Shown here in pieces: positions 1-11,700 of a DNA stretch of 64,000 nt. Every line of letters begins with the position of its first letter. Position 1 is the stretch's first letter. The stretch is from the NCBI RefSeq assembly GCF_009389715.1, contig NC_052394.1:22818899-22882898 (forward strand). The letters are read 5' to 3'. The stretch comes from Phoenix dactylifera (taxonomy: Eukaryota; Streptophyta; Magnoliopsida; Arecales; Arecaceae). Below the pieces are notes generated by a model. The model ran no database searches. It was given only the letters and a program-made list of their open reading frames with translations, and was not told the origin of the DNA. The position numbers and the translations under genes were made by a program.

Positions 1-408
1 TAGAACCTGAAAGGCATTTGCAAGGAAACTCATGGGAAAGGAAAAAGAAGATGTAGGTATTCCAAATGGAGTATAAAAAGTGAGTTTTCTCTAAGCGCTT
101 GGTTCACTATAATCAAATACTGATTCTTAGATTTTTTTTTTCTTCTTTTGTGTGTGTGTGTGTGTGGTTGGTCTATTGGTACCCTTAACTCTTAAGATAG
201 ATTTTTACGGATAGGTTTTTAGGTTTTTGATGTCTTTTTGTGAAGTGAGAGTTAAGTTCTAATCATTTGACCTCGCAATTTGACCTCAAGAGGTTGAAGT
301 GAAATTTTTTAAAAAGTTTTGAGGGTATCAGAAGGGTAAATATGCTCAAACTTTAATTGCATATTTCAGAGATGATGTATGCAAAAAAAAGGGAACATAT
401 CAGAGAGA

Positions 409-478
409 TATATATGTATACATATACATACACATATACATACATGCATACACATATACATACATACATATATATATG
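409..478. repeat. Compound TATACA/CATA microsatellite
   Basis: Alternating purine-pyrimidine repeats of TATA, TACA and CATA units run through this interval. It is a simple sequence repeat with no coding meaning; the ORF passing through it is an artefact rich in His, Ile, Thr and Tyr. Confidence 0.85.
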
Positions 479-866
479 TTATATTACCTTTTGTATTTCT
501 CACTACTCTTGCAGTTAATCTTGCAAGAAAGTCTGTCCGCAGGCAATTGATTTATCATCTAAGCAAATAGGATTGATTTTACTTGGTTCACTTCTTAAGG
601 TCCATTCATGATATGATTGTTTCAATGATTTTCCGGTAACCAGGGCATATACTGAAGAAAGGTATGATTTTCTATTAGGCTATACATGGTTATGTAGTTG
701 TTGTTCAGGCATTCAATGTAGATTGCCTACTTTAAATTCAGGGATAACTAGGTTTAGAGGTAGTGTTCTTTCTTGGAAGATGTGGATAAACTTGGACAGT
801 GCACTATGGCATGTCCAACACAGAGGGGCTCACTTGTAAATAATTGAAAGTTAATTTTCGTACTGG

Positions 867-1153
867 GGGTCTGTTTGGGAAATCAGCAAGATTGGGTTAG
901 ATTTTCCATTGGATCATGGATTACACAGCCTATTTAATAGATAAGGCCCATATCAACCAAATTCCTCTCTAGCCCAAATCATGTGGGAAAAAAGATCTAT
1001 AGAGGTCCTTTCTTCTTGCTGTCCAACAAGCCCATAATTGGAATTTGGATGAGAACTAAGGCGGGCTTTTAGAGAAAAATGGGCCGGGCAAGCTAACACA
1101 CCCGATTCCTATAGCAAATCCAACCCAATCCTGTTTGATTTCCTAAACAACCC
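867..1153. mobile_element. Tourist-like (PIF/Harbinger) MITE
   Basis: A 287-bp element bounded by long inverted repeats. The left end begins GGGTCTGTTTGGGAAATC; the reverse complement of the right end begins GGGTTGTTTAGGAAATC, and similarity continues through a shared GATTGGGTT for about 35 bp. GGGTCTGTTTGG is the typical terminus of Tourist-type PIF/Harbinger MITEs. Flanking triplets (TGG and TTG) are not an exact 3-bp duplication, so the copy is old or its ends are slightly misplaced. No coding capacity. It lies in the TIM9 intron. Confidence 0.7.
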
Positions 1154-1757
1154 TTGGAGGTGCTGTTATAGTTTCGTTGAACTATGTTACAACTCTAATA
1201 TCGTATTGACTAGCTAGGCATATGGATTGTTTTAGTCAATGGTATCTGTATAATGTACTTACTCTTCTGCTCTTCCACCTGGAATTATCATTCTTAATAT
1301 TACATTTTTGTTTAGCATGGTACAATTTCAAGTTCATTTTGACAAGGTGGGAACACAAGTTGGCTTGCTTTTCCTTGGGGCTGCTTGTCAGTCCACCTGG
1401 TCCTGTCTTCCCAAATAGAAACTCGAGGATGTTATATGGTAGAGCCATTTGCATAAGAATTTATACTCGGTCAGTGCCCATCAAGAATAAACATAAGTTG
1501 GTTCCTAAGTATGGATGGCCAACCACTTGGTGACATGGGCTGTTTCCCACATGTTGCGTAACTAGCATCTGATAATGCTGCTTAACTGCATGGTCACCAA
1601 GTTAAATAACTTGAACGACACCTCTAAGAGATTGGTAGTTTGAGACCTTTTTCAAGTGTACACAGTGACTATCTTTTTATCACTGCTAGTTAGATGACAA
1701 AATAGGCTGTTAGCCTGTTTCTAGTTGGATCTTACTTATTGTTATACTATCTTGCAG

Positions 1758-1944
1758 TTTAAGAATGTATAATTCGCTGGTAGAGAGATGCTTCTCTGAT
1801 TGTGTGGACAACTTTCGGCGCAAGTCTCTTGATAAGCAGGAAGAGACATGTGTCCGACGATGCGCAGAGAAGTTCTTGAAGCACTCTATGAGGGTTGGAA
1901 TGAGATTTGCAGAGCTCAACCAGGGTGCTGCCACACAGGATTAG
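1758..1944 (+). CDS. TIM9: TIM9 small TIM chaperone, last exon
   Basis: Last coding exon of the mitochondrial intermembrane-space chaperone TIM9. With TIM10 it forms the hexamer that escorts hydrophobic precursors to the TIM22 inner-membrane translocase. After the acceptor at 1751-1757 one base completes a split codon, then the frame reads LRMYNSLVERCFSDCVDNF, continues through EETCVRRCAEKFLKH and MRVGMRFAELNQ, and ends at TAG 1942-1944. The twin CX3C motifs (CFSDC and CVRRC) that form the two intramolecular disulphides are intact. Sixty-one complete codons are present; plant TIM9 is about 93 residues, so the N-terminal third is encoded outside the window. The gene converges on TGD2. Identification is very secure; only the exon start is inferred. 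Confidence 0.93.
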
Positions 1945-2879
1945 TCCCCATGCAAATTCAAAAGAACCAAGTCACTGATTCAGTGATTATTTTTTTTGGA
2001 GAAATCACTTTGGTTCTAATATGGTGCTCTTTTTTCTGTAGCAGATTTATTTCTCAGCTCAGTGGTTGTACCCTTGCTGAAAGGGGGATGAAGGAATTTT
2101 TATTTGTCTTGGTGGAGATTTGAGTGTTAAAAAACTTGCAACAAGTTTTTGTTTTGGCAGTTGTCTAACATCGTTATTTTTGTATTCAGCACCAATAGCA
2201 TTTCTAAACTGTTTGTTATCAACAGGTGCAGCGAATAATATGAACTATTATCTATTATATGCCCTCGTGTCGCGCTTTTAGTTGTATGCGTTGACGGCTG
2301 AGCGCCGGGAACAATTGTTGTGAGAGGGTTCTTTGTAAAAAAAATTCCCTTCAGAGAAAAAAAACGTATATAACAGCATAGCAAGAACCAACCTTTACAA
2401 GCCGATTCAAGAGGAATATATACATTAAAATCTTATTTAAAAACAAAAGATCTGGTATTGAATATGCTCCTGTAAAGTTCATTCCTTGCTGGTCTAACTG
2501 GTAATAGCTAAGGAACGACCAGGATTGTCATGATATAACGAAAGCCCAAGAACTTGACACATTGTAAATCATAATCTTGCTTTGTGGCAAACATTTCATA
2601 CAAACTGGTATTTGAAAAGCCATTCTACCTGCTGACTACGAGAGAAAACTGAATTTAGCATTTGGATCCGAACGAGGGGTGGGGTTCAAATCTGAAGATA
2701 GAAGTCGGATATAATAACAAAATATATGTTATAATTGGATGAAGGGAAAAAGAAATAATGATTTGAGGCAAAACAAATCCTATGTTTGCCATATTCTTTT
2801 GTCTCATACATGTTGCCTCCTCCCTGCTGACAGATCAATGTCATTGACATACTACTCTGCTGCCAGGTTCCAGTCGTCT
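1945..2879. other. TIM9/TGD2 convergent intergenic region
   Basis: Contains the 3' untranslated tail of TIM9 (+) and of TGD2 (-). It is AT-rich with short ORFs only. I see no RNA gene or transposon. Exact poly(A) sites cannot be placed. Confidence 0.6.
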
Positions 2880-5800
2880 TCACAGCAGTCTGCTGAGTGA
2901 CTTGATAAGCGACTTCAAATTCTGCCTGGTGGCCTCATCACCTGTGAAACCTGAAATGTCGGAGCTTATACCCTGCAAATGCATGAAAAAAATAGAAATG
3001 TACATTATAAAACCATCCCCAGGTATACAATACTAAGATCAGGGCAAAAACATCACCTCAATATTCCTTAATGTGATAACGAGGGTGGAAACAGACTTCC
3101 GGATCAGTTGAGTATTTTCAGGAGTGAGGATGGAAGAGTTGACCTTCCTGCAAGACACGAATGATAATTTCAAACAAGTGTGTTCATGGGTGAACCAGTG
3201 TTTGACTGTAGAACCCAGGACGATCTCCCACCTTGCTCCCATTGGCCTTCCCCTCTCTCTCTATAACTTATGCCTAAATAAAATAGTGGAGAGATGCTGG
3301 AGTAAAGCTTAATGAGCAGATCTGTTTTTAGAGGGTTGGGGTATGAACCTCTTAAGTGCCACGAGACCACACTTTCGTGAGGATTCATAGTGAGATCACT
3401 TAAGGAGTTTAGTTAGCATACAAGAAATGAACTAGTAATATTTTGTTAGAAGGATAGGAAAAGGCTAGGCAGGGTTTAGAGTTTGGCTTTGAAGTAAGAC
3501 CTGCTGATTTATGCAATTTACGGTATATACTATACATACCTCAGATCTTCAGTTGCTTCAGCCAGGCTTTTAGTTAAACTCTCAACTTCCTTCAATAAAG
3601 CACTATCACGAATCTCAGCAAGCAAAGGTTGAGATGCTTCTGCCATGGCTTCAATCTGTTGCATCACTACAACAAGCACATTTCCATGAGTGTTCCTAGT
3701 TGCATGCATCCAAGACTATACATTTTATCAAAAAAAAGGGGTGATTTTCCAAGTCCAGGGTCTTTCTCTAAGCAAGGAAGTGAAGCAATGCAGTAAATAG
3801 AACAGATAACAATGAAACATGGACAACATGCACAAGAGTGTGCTCTTAGTCTACTTAGCTACAAAACTGATAGAAAGAAAGCGACATAAGGTACACTAGG
3901 TTATAGGTGCTAATGTGCTTATTAAGCTTATGATAGTATTTCAAATATAAAGAAGAAATACTATATATTTTTGGTCCTGGATCCAGAGATTTGCAGGTAT
4001 GGCTATCATTCACAATTGCATGTTTACCAATACTAAATAATGCAAATTGTTTTTTTTCCTAACTGCAAGATTTCTCCCATCATCCAGGAAATTAAGAATG
4101 AAGCTTTCCAGTGCGATGTACTGATCCGGATAGACTACACAATTTGGCAATAAGAAAAACGTATCAGGACTTCCCATTGGGAACAAAAAAATATGATAGG
4201 ACCTTTAGAATCAATCAATCCACTAAGCTGGCCATAAGGAAGGATCACTAAACTGCAAAAGAAAAGTAAGATGAATTTGGATAAGTGTAGTAAATTATCT
4301 TGTGTCGATTAGCTTTTTCTGAAAAATTTGCAAGTAATTGTGGTGCAGCCAGCTAAAGAATCTTCAGAAAACTAGCCTATTGATGTTAAAATTGAACTCT
4401 TGTTAAGTTGAAGAAAGTTAACAAAGAATAATCCTCTTCTCAACCTCTGCTTTTTATTCTTATATGAACATGAGGAAAAGCCGGATGGGGTTTAAATTGT
4501 TCTCATGTCACTACCCCGCTTTTTATGGTCACCAAATAACAGGCTACTGATACTGTTGCAGAATGTCATAAATAAACTAATTGGCAAGATTTTATCGCAG
4601 TTGACTCATAATTTATTACAGAGGAAACAGAATGTTTATAATTACCGCTACTAAGAACGAGATATATGAATAAACTCCAAATATCCACTACAAATGGTTA
4701 TGCATTTAAAGTGCTCAAACCTTCGCAAGCAGAGGTTGTGCTTCTTGTACAACAGCTGCAACTTTTTCAGCCAACTTGTAGCTTCTTTTAACACCTATTT
4801 CCTCCATTTCCCGTCCAAGACGAGTGAGTATCCCCACCAATGCATCCAAGCTCACCCCTTCTTGTCCCTTTATCCTCTCCCTGTCGCAAACAATAAGACC
4901 TTCTTTAACACAATCTGGATCAAGAGGGCCAGCTGAGGGAGTTGGTATCGGATCCCGTGGTGTAATATCAATCAATGTCTCCATAAGAAGGCCAGACTGG
5001 TTCACCTCAACCAATGAATTTTGAGGTATAACAGTCTTATCATCTTCAACCTGCCAGAATAAAATGACAAGGAAATTAATCTCAGGTAAATAATTTATCA
5101 TGCAACAACCAACATTAAAATATGTAAAGTGTGTGGCATTTGTGCTGTCTGGGAACACCACTTTGGCATGAATTTCCTTTAATACCTGTTTTTTTTTCAC
5201 TGTTTGAGACAGCCGGCCACTTTCCATTTTCCTAATTTCTCTCCAGATGTTATACATAATTTTCACTGAGCATGACTGCTTGGATTAAATACATTTTCCT
5301 AGAACTAAACAATGTAATACAAACAAAAAACATCTTCAGATAATTTTCTACATTTTTTTTTGGATAAAACTTCTTACTAGTTAGGATGTTTGATTCATCA
5401 AAATATGGCAAGAAACATCAGTTTTTACATGAACAGCAATAAAACATGAACTGGAAGTATAAATTTCTGAAGTTTTAATTATCAGAATTTGAATATGCAC
5501 AAATGAGCTGGAAGCCAAAGAGAAAAAAAAATCAAAGCGTTTTGACCAGAAGAGGCTGACATTAACAAGGCACTTACCATTTATGCAGTGGTGAATCATG
5601 TGGCTGAGTTAGTCAATTCACATGAAAAGATGCTGACTGGTAGAATTAATGAAGAATTAATGATGCTCTATCAATTCAGGAACAAATTCTGACCTGGAAA
5701 GAAAAGTGTGACTAAAGGAGATGTAGTAAAAGCAAGCCTGCCTAGGCTTGCTCATCTGGTGGGGGGAAGCTAGAAAACCATTTTGGCATATTATTACGTT

Positions 5801-7938
5801 CTATTTTTCTTTAATGGTATAAGGGTTCTGTTTTGGCATTGCTTCAAACCTGCTCAACAATTAGGACAGAATAAGGGGCTAAACTGAAAGAGAGGCATGA
5901 TTAGCATACCAATAATGGAATATTCCAAAGGAGGAAGGTCTCACAGTAAAATTTTGTAAATTCTGGAAAAAACTTGAGAGAGAAATTTTGTGTTCAAATA
6001 CCACAACACCCCAAAGCAACTGGAGAGAACTGAATATTTAAGTGAGGCTAAAAGCAGAATATGTACAATTAGAAGGGACTGACAACCTCCATTAGAGAAC
6101 ACTGAGATGTTGATGTATAAGAGCAACACATTGATTATATAACATGACCAATATAATGACTAGAAAACGAGGACAAATTAGGATAGCACATCGAACATTA
6201 TATAGGCATGAACAACCATATAGGTATTAAGCTATCTCTAATAATTCCATAACTCCAGGTGCACATAAAGCATTACAAACATCAGTGAAGTCTGCAGATG
6301 TTATGTTCAGAAACATGCTGTACTGACGCTTCATATCAACATTCTTACTTCATTGAATGATCGATGAAGGTTGCCTGTGCAATCAACACTTGAAAAATGC
6401 ATACTAAGTAATAAAAGAGTAGCATGAGAAATATGTTAGTCTCTTGGATGTGGATGGCAACATGCAAGCTCATGACATTTAACACAGCAACAAGGCACAA
6501 GCTGGTCATTACATAGTTAAGTATACAAACATAAATGCTTAGATAGTGCTGGCAATCTTAGGCCCACTGTGCCTATTTAAAAAAAATAGTGCCTTTTTTC
6601 AGTTATTTAAGGCCAACTTTTTGTTAAAAAAAAAGTAGGCCGTATTGTTTGAATTATGGTGATCTTATGCTCATCACTGCAGCAAACCTTTTCCAGATAA
6701 TGTAGGATACTAGAAATGTACAGACTGCATGTTCAATTGTGCAACTTCACAAACCAACATAGTCATGATTCTCTGTACAAAGCTGTCATATTTAGTTTAA
6801 GCTGGGAAAAGAGCTTCTACTGCAAATCACTCACTACCATTGGTGTCAAACACTTGGGAAAATGCATGCATGCATGCATGCATACATATGTGTGTGTATG
6901 TGACTATTTTGGATATAGAAACATAGTAACAGGATATTCTGAACCCTGAATCAAGCTTGGACAAAATAAAAAATATAGGCAAAGCCTGGATCCTCAACTA
7001 CATGTTCAAAGTGCAAAAACAAAGTAACAACTAACAAGGGAATGGATTTCCTCAAAAAAAAAAAAAACTAACAAGGGAATGGAAATTGAGTAGAATGAAA
7101 TTTACATTCAATAATATAACAAACTGATATTTGGGAAAACAAAAAACTATATTGCAGATGTTAACTGGTGTCTGCTTAATAAATAAATTTTAACAACTTG
7201 TTAACAGCTATGAGCAGGACTGTATGTGATATCATATAAAAGAACTACTACTCATTTTCAATTCCTTGGAAAATTGCAACAATACGGATGAAAGGTGCAA
7301 AATGGAAAAGCTATTTTGTTGATCCTAGTACATAAGAGATCTATAGCATATCAATAACATCTCAAGAAAACTCAATAATATACATCCATATTGGTGTCTC
7401 TAGAGCATTTACACACCTCAACAACTGCGTCAATGCTTTTCAAAGAAGAATCAACATGGATGACACTTCCAACAGTCACGCCTCGGATCCTAACCGGCGT
7501 TCCTACGCAGATCCCGCAAGCTTGAGAGAACTCGAACACTGCCTGATACTTCCTAAATCGTGACTTCAAATAAAATCCCCTCAACCATGCCATACTTAGA
7601 GCAAAGAGAACCACCCCAGAAACAATGAACAACCCAACACTGCCCTCCCAGATGCTCCGCTGACCAAACCCAAAATCACTCATTGGCTGCAAGGTCTGCC
7701 TCCAGATTGTCCGTGGAATCTCAAGAACAAGTGCAAGAGGGTTCTTTCCTTTTGAAGACGGTGGTAAATTTTGATTGTCATCCGTCGACTTTGCTTTTAC
7801 TAGGGTAAGTTTTCTCAAGGGCTTCATGGGGAGACAAGGAGCAGGATGCTGTAACCTATTAATAGGAGGGCATATTGGCGACAATAACATGGCTTTAGAG
7901 GAAGAAGCTTGGACCCATATATTTGACACCATCTTCAT
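2880..7938 (-). CDS. TGD2: TGD2, chloroplast lipid-import MCE protein
   Basis: Substrate-binding subunit of the TGD1-2-3 ABC transporter of the inner chloroplast envelope, which moves ER-derived phosphatidic acid into the plastid for galactolipid synthesis. Five exons on the minus strand: 7938-7417, 5050-4721, 3655-3540, 3147-3057, 2972-2880; junctions keep phase and give 383 residues (Arabidopsis about 381). The N-terminus is a Ser/basic transit peptide. One membrane segment lies near residues 100-119 (GLFIVSGVVLFALSMAWL). The MCE domain follows, with GTPVRIRGVTVGSVI and EVNQSGLLMETLIDITPRDP. The conserved C-terminal end is GFTGDEATRQNLKSLIKSL. The open frame reaches 7950, but the first ATG is at 7938 and a second, equally good, at 7932. 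Intron 1 is about 2.4 kb. Family assignment is firm. Confidence 0.93.
6862..6900. repeat. GCAT/TGTG microsatellite in TGD2 intron 1
   Basis: About four GCAT units pass into CATATGTG and GTGTGTATG. Simple sequence repeat inside the first intron of TGD2. Confidence 0.8.
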
Positions 7939-8824
7939 AGAATTCAACACTACAAAATTTCAAACAAATTTGAACACTGAGCTGATAAAATTACTAAAAT
8001 TTCAAACAGGAATTGATGGAAAGCTAATGTGTTTGAAATTGTAAAAAAATATATCAAGAACTAGAAGGATTTCTTTCTTTCCCCGACTAGATAATAATGT
8101 TTAAAATGGCTCACACTTTCAGAGGATTGTATCCAAGGTTCTTGCTTATACTCGGTCATCAGTTTAGTCTGCTGAAGTAATGCCTTGAAACAAATTTCTT
8201 GCTACCATTTGGGACTGGTCTTTCCATAATTTATCAATATGTCAGTTCTAGGATATGATCAGAAGTAGACAGAAGTAAGACTCTTTGTTATAACCTGCAC
8301 TGCAAACAGGAGAAAAGATTTGACCTCTATGATTATGGAATTTAAGTCACGATATGATAAAATCTTTTGTATATATAAAGCGAATGCCTGTGGTTTCATC
8401 CTCTTTCAGTCATTTCCAACTCTACATGGTTGAAGCTTGCATCTGGATGCTCTCACCCTCCCCACCCCCTTCTTTTTTCAAGTGGTAAACCTAGATAACT
8501 CATACTAACATAAATTTAACCAAGGGAATGTTTCACTTCGTCTGTTTAGCTTGACCTTTGCTTTAAACTTGTCAAAGAAACGAGCATCAGAGAATGTTCA
8601 ACACAGGAATCAGAAGAGATCTGATGCAGTAGTATATCTACTTGCCAGTGTGCTATCTGAAACTTGAACCAGCTATGTTAGGTAATGGTGTTGATTTCTA
8701 TTGATCCACCAAAAACTCATTACAGTTTGAACAACGTATTCCTCTACAAATCTACAAAACGAATAAACTGAATATTCTCATCTCTATACATGTAAACTCA
8801 ATCATTCAAAGAATTTCCTCTCCT
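7939..8824. other. TGD2 upstream region
   Basis: AT-rich sequence directly upstream of the TGD2 start. It probably holds its 5' UTR and promoter, or a 5' UTR intron. No convincing minus-strand TATA box was assigned. No ORF of interest. Confidence 0.5.
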
Positions 8825-9025
8825 TTATCTATCTTTGCTATGTTTCTGTGGTTGCTGTTGTGACTCCTCCGATGCTTCTGGCAATTTAGGACTTCGACCC
8901 GATATATTCCGGGGTGAAGCTAATCTTGCAGGTCCAGCACCTCTTGAAGATAAGTTCATGAACTGAAGCACGGATGGATAGTCCCTCGCACACCCAATCC
9001 AAGGCCAATTACTTAACTTGAAGGT
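8825..9025 (-). CDS. Possible terminal exon of unidentified gene
   Basis: On the minus strand an acceptor-like TTTCTAG precedes an open frame of 66 codons starting TFKLSNWPWIGCARDYPSV, then LQFMNLSSRGAGPARLASP, and ending QQQPQKHSKDR with TAA at 8825-8827. Composition (polar, Ser/Pro/Arg-rich, Gln run) is protein-like and codon use is unremarkable. I do not recognise the family. Upstream, around 9240-9420, a minus-strand frame could splice to it in phase at a GTAACT donor near 9294, but that frame has no ATG and opens right after a stop. The alternative is that both are non-coding 5' leader exons of TGD2, about 900 bp downstream on the same strand. An exon is plausible but unproven. Confidence 0.3.
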   Translation of the reverse strand, partial: TFKLSNWPWIGCARDYPSVLQFMNLSSRGAGPARLASPRNISGRSPKLPEASEESQQQPQKHSKDR

Positions 9026-10336
9026 CTAGAAATCAATTAAACTCTACCATCTAGTCCGAGAAAGAAAGAAATCAAAGACCAACTGCACTCAAATCGGCCG
9101 CCAGAGCGACACAGTCAAACCAATTAAAGGAAGGGCACAAATTTAGAGCTTTGTCGAAAAAAATCCATGTAAGCACGCTTAGCGTTTCCGATATATGAAA
9201 AACAGCTGAAAATATTTTTGAAATCTGATAAGAACGAAGAGAATGGATTAGACAGGGATGTAGGGAAGATTACGGCTCCGGTCTTTCCAAGAATCAGTTA
9301 CGCGTCCGATTGAGGAACGGAGCCGGAGAAGCCACTCCTCAGCATCTCGCCCTCTTCGCTTGTGATCTGGTAACGGGATGGATCCCTCGCTACGGCAGAA
9401 AACCTATCCCTCGCCCTAATCCGCCATGAACGAAAGCTCTACGACTCCAGCCCCGGACTTGGTAAAAATAACATGAACTAGTTTGGATAAAGTTAGCTAA
9501 AGTACGCTGTACGCTATATTCCATTTTAAACCAGCTCAGTAAATTACTCCAAGGTCCCTGACCGTGCTTGGAGTTATTTTTTTGGCTTGCTACCCTTGCG
9601 GCGGGGATAAAATTGAACCAGTTCCGGCACGCGGCGTGCCGGTAATGGTTGAATTTTATTGGCTGAAAATATTAAGCTACCGTCCCCAAATACCTTTTAT
9701 TTTCAGCTAATTACTACCCTACCAGGTGCCATAAAGATGAACGTCTCGGCGGTGCACACGGCCGGACCAGTTCTTTTCACAAAATTAATCGGCCGGTAGC
9801 TTGAGAAGACGCCTTTCTTTTCTTAAAAAAAAAAAAAATGACAGATTTACTCATGGACTCCTTTATTTTTATTTCTATTTTTTAAAAAAATATATAAAGA
9901 GATTGATTTGAAAACCATATTTGATGCTATAATTTCTATTTTTATTTCTAAAATTCACTTTCTAATATTTTTAAAAATTAAAATATTTTTTTTACTTTTA
10001 ATACTTTGAAAAGTAAGAAACTTATATTTTTTTACTACCGATCATCTCTACCACAACTGTCTTTGCTAAACCACCATCATTAATTATTACTGTACCACGA
10101 CTATATCTATCTCTGCAATTTTTATAATATTGTCGCACATTGTTGCTATCATCTTTACCACATCATCATTGTTTTCATTGCCGCCTTCATTATGCCTCGA
10201 CCACCATTACTACCAAGGCCTCCACTACCTTAATATTTATATTTTTAAAACTAATTAACTATACCAAATTTATCTGTATTTTAAAATTTTGAAACTAAAA
10301 GTTTATTTTTAAATCTTATCAAATGGCACCATAGAA
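9026..10336. other. Intergenic, promoter-like then AT-rich
   Basis: The stretch 9240-9440 is moderately GC-rich with telomere-like CCCTAAT on the plus strand (GGATTAGGGC on the minus strand), as at many plant leader regions. It may be the transcription start region of a minus-strand transcript running toward TGD2. Beyond 9480 the sequence is AT-rich with no ORF. A 53-bp palindrome at 9607-9659 is listed separately. The segment 10050-10230 has loose CAC/CCACCAT trinucleotide repetition. Confidence 0.45.
9607..9659. repeat. 53-bp near-perfect palindrome
   Basis: Two 26-bp arms around a single central G at 9633. The inner nine bases each side, CCGGCACGC and GCGTGCCGG, pair perfectly; the outer parts ATAAAATT and AATTTTAT also pair. 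There are three mismatches in 26. A GC-rich core inside AT-rich arms would form a stable cruciform or RNA hairpin. No gene flanks it closely. Confidence 0.85.
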
Positions 10337-10660
10337 GTGTTGGAAGTCTCCTTCCTTTAATAGTTTGTAATGTTGAGAGGGGTTTTGGTCCCACATTGCT
10401 TGTGTAGAGTTTTTTAGATAGCTTTATAAGCATCCATATCCTACACATGTTAAAGTAACTTTTTGGTGGGAAGTTGTGGAGGGAAAGCCAATATTATATT
10501 ATCAAAGATTGACACTTGGCACTTGGACTAAAATAAAATTCATATTAGTAGTTTTTATCCGTTTTGCACAAAATAACTGCAGTTACGTTTTGAACAGGCA
10601 CCATTCCAAAGGTTGTGTTGGTTCAGAGTTTAATTTAGGGTTATAAATTGCCAATATCCT
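10337..10660. mobile_element. LTR-like remnant
   Basis: Starts TGTTGGAAGTCTCC and carries the phrase GTCCCACATTGCTTGTG, which recurs in many plant Ty1-copia LTRs. No matching second LTR, primer-binding site or polyprotein is visible, so this is at most a decayed fragment or solo LTR. It abuts the duplicated block that follows. Confidence 0.35.
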
Positions 10661-11700
10661 TCACAGATTAATATAACTTATTTTACAAAATCTTTCATTT
10701 CGTTGTTCTGGGGAATCCTAGTTTTGCTAGCTAGGATTCTATTTTGGTTTTGTTGTATCTTGGAGCGAATTTGCTGGATCACCAACAGCAACATAGTGGG
10801 GCAAAATTCGCTTAAGGACAGTATTAATTCACGCTTCAAGACCGGTTTCAAATACTAGAGTTCCTCCTATTTCAATAAATAGTTCTTTGGGTCTCATCAC
10901 CAGTTATTTAACTAGTAATGGCACGCGACCTGTTCATTTTTGTTTGTCATCTGGATTATCTGCAGGTTTCTAAATGGCTCAAAGCACTTCAACTCATACC
11001 ATGCAAAATAATTGCACCGGCTAAATACCCTCAGCTTCCTTGATTGATTATGTCTTATTCCCCTTTTTGCTGCTACTCCTTTTAAACCTATGATTGACCC
11101 AAATAGGTTTTGATAGATAAATATGCCCAACTTATTTAAATAGAGGGATTCTTATCTAAATCTACTTATTTGATTATTAATCACAGATTAATATAACTTA
11201 TTTTACAAAATCTTTCATTTCGTTGTTCCGGGGAATCCTAGTTTTGCTGGCTAGGATTCTATTTTGGTTTTGTTGTATCCTGGAGCGAATTTGTTGGATC
11301 ACCAACAGCAACATAGTGGGGCAAAATTCGCTTAAGGACAGTATTAATTCACGCTTCAAGACCGGTTTCAAATACTAGAGTTCCTCCTATTTCAATAAGT
11401 AGTTCTTTGGGTCTCATCACCAGTTATTTAACTAGTAATAGCACGCGACCTGTTCATTTTTGTTTGTCATCTGGATTATCTGCAGGTTTCTAAATGGCTC
11501 AAAGCACTTCAACTCATACCATGCAAAATAATTGCACCGGCTAAATATCCTCAGCTTCCTTGATTGATTATGTCTTATTCCCCTTTTTGCTGCTACTCCT
11601 TTGAAACCTATGATTGACCCAAATAGGTTTGATAGATAAATATGCCCATATTGTTTAAATAGAGGGATTCTTATCTAAATCTACTTATTTGATCATTAAT
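10661..11700. repeat. 520-bp direct tandem duplication
   Basis: Copy 1 is 10661-11180 and copy 2 is 11181-11700. Both start TCACAGATTAATATAACTT and end with TACTTATTTGAT and ATTAA. They differ by a handful of substitutions and a one-base deletion (TTTTGATAG versus TTTGATAG), so the duplication is recent relative to its surroundings. The unit holds no long ORF; its start resembles retroelement LTR-type sequence. Confidence 0.93.

Larger units (their letters stand above)
1..1757 (+). other. TIM9: TIM9 upstream intron (partial)
   Basis: No TIM9 N-terminal coding sequence is visible upstream of the last exon, so the earlier exon or exons probably lie before the window and this whole stretch is intron. 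It is AT-rich and contains a TG microsatellite (149-166), a TATACA-type microsatellite (409-478) and a MITE (867-1153). It ends in a clear acceptor CTTGCAG at 1751-1757. The short ORFs here match nothing I know. Confidence 0.6.

Noticed and set aside
379-570. 63-codon ORF over the TATACA microsatellite
   Set aside because: Simple repeat translation (His/Ile/Thr/Tyr), not a gene.
7939-7950. Start of TGD2 at 7950
   Set aside because: The triplet at 7950 is GTG on the minus strand; the first ATG in frame is at 7938.
9545-9585. Hairpin CTCCAAG...CTTGGAG followed by T run, like a bacterial terminator
   Set aside because: Plant nuclear context; this arrangement has no terminator meaning here.
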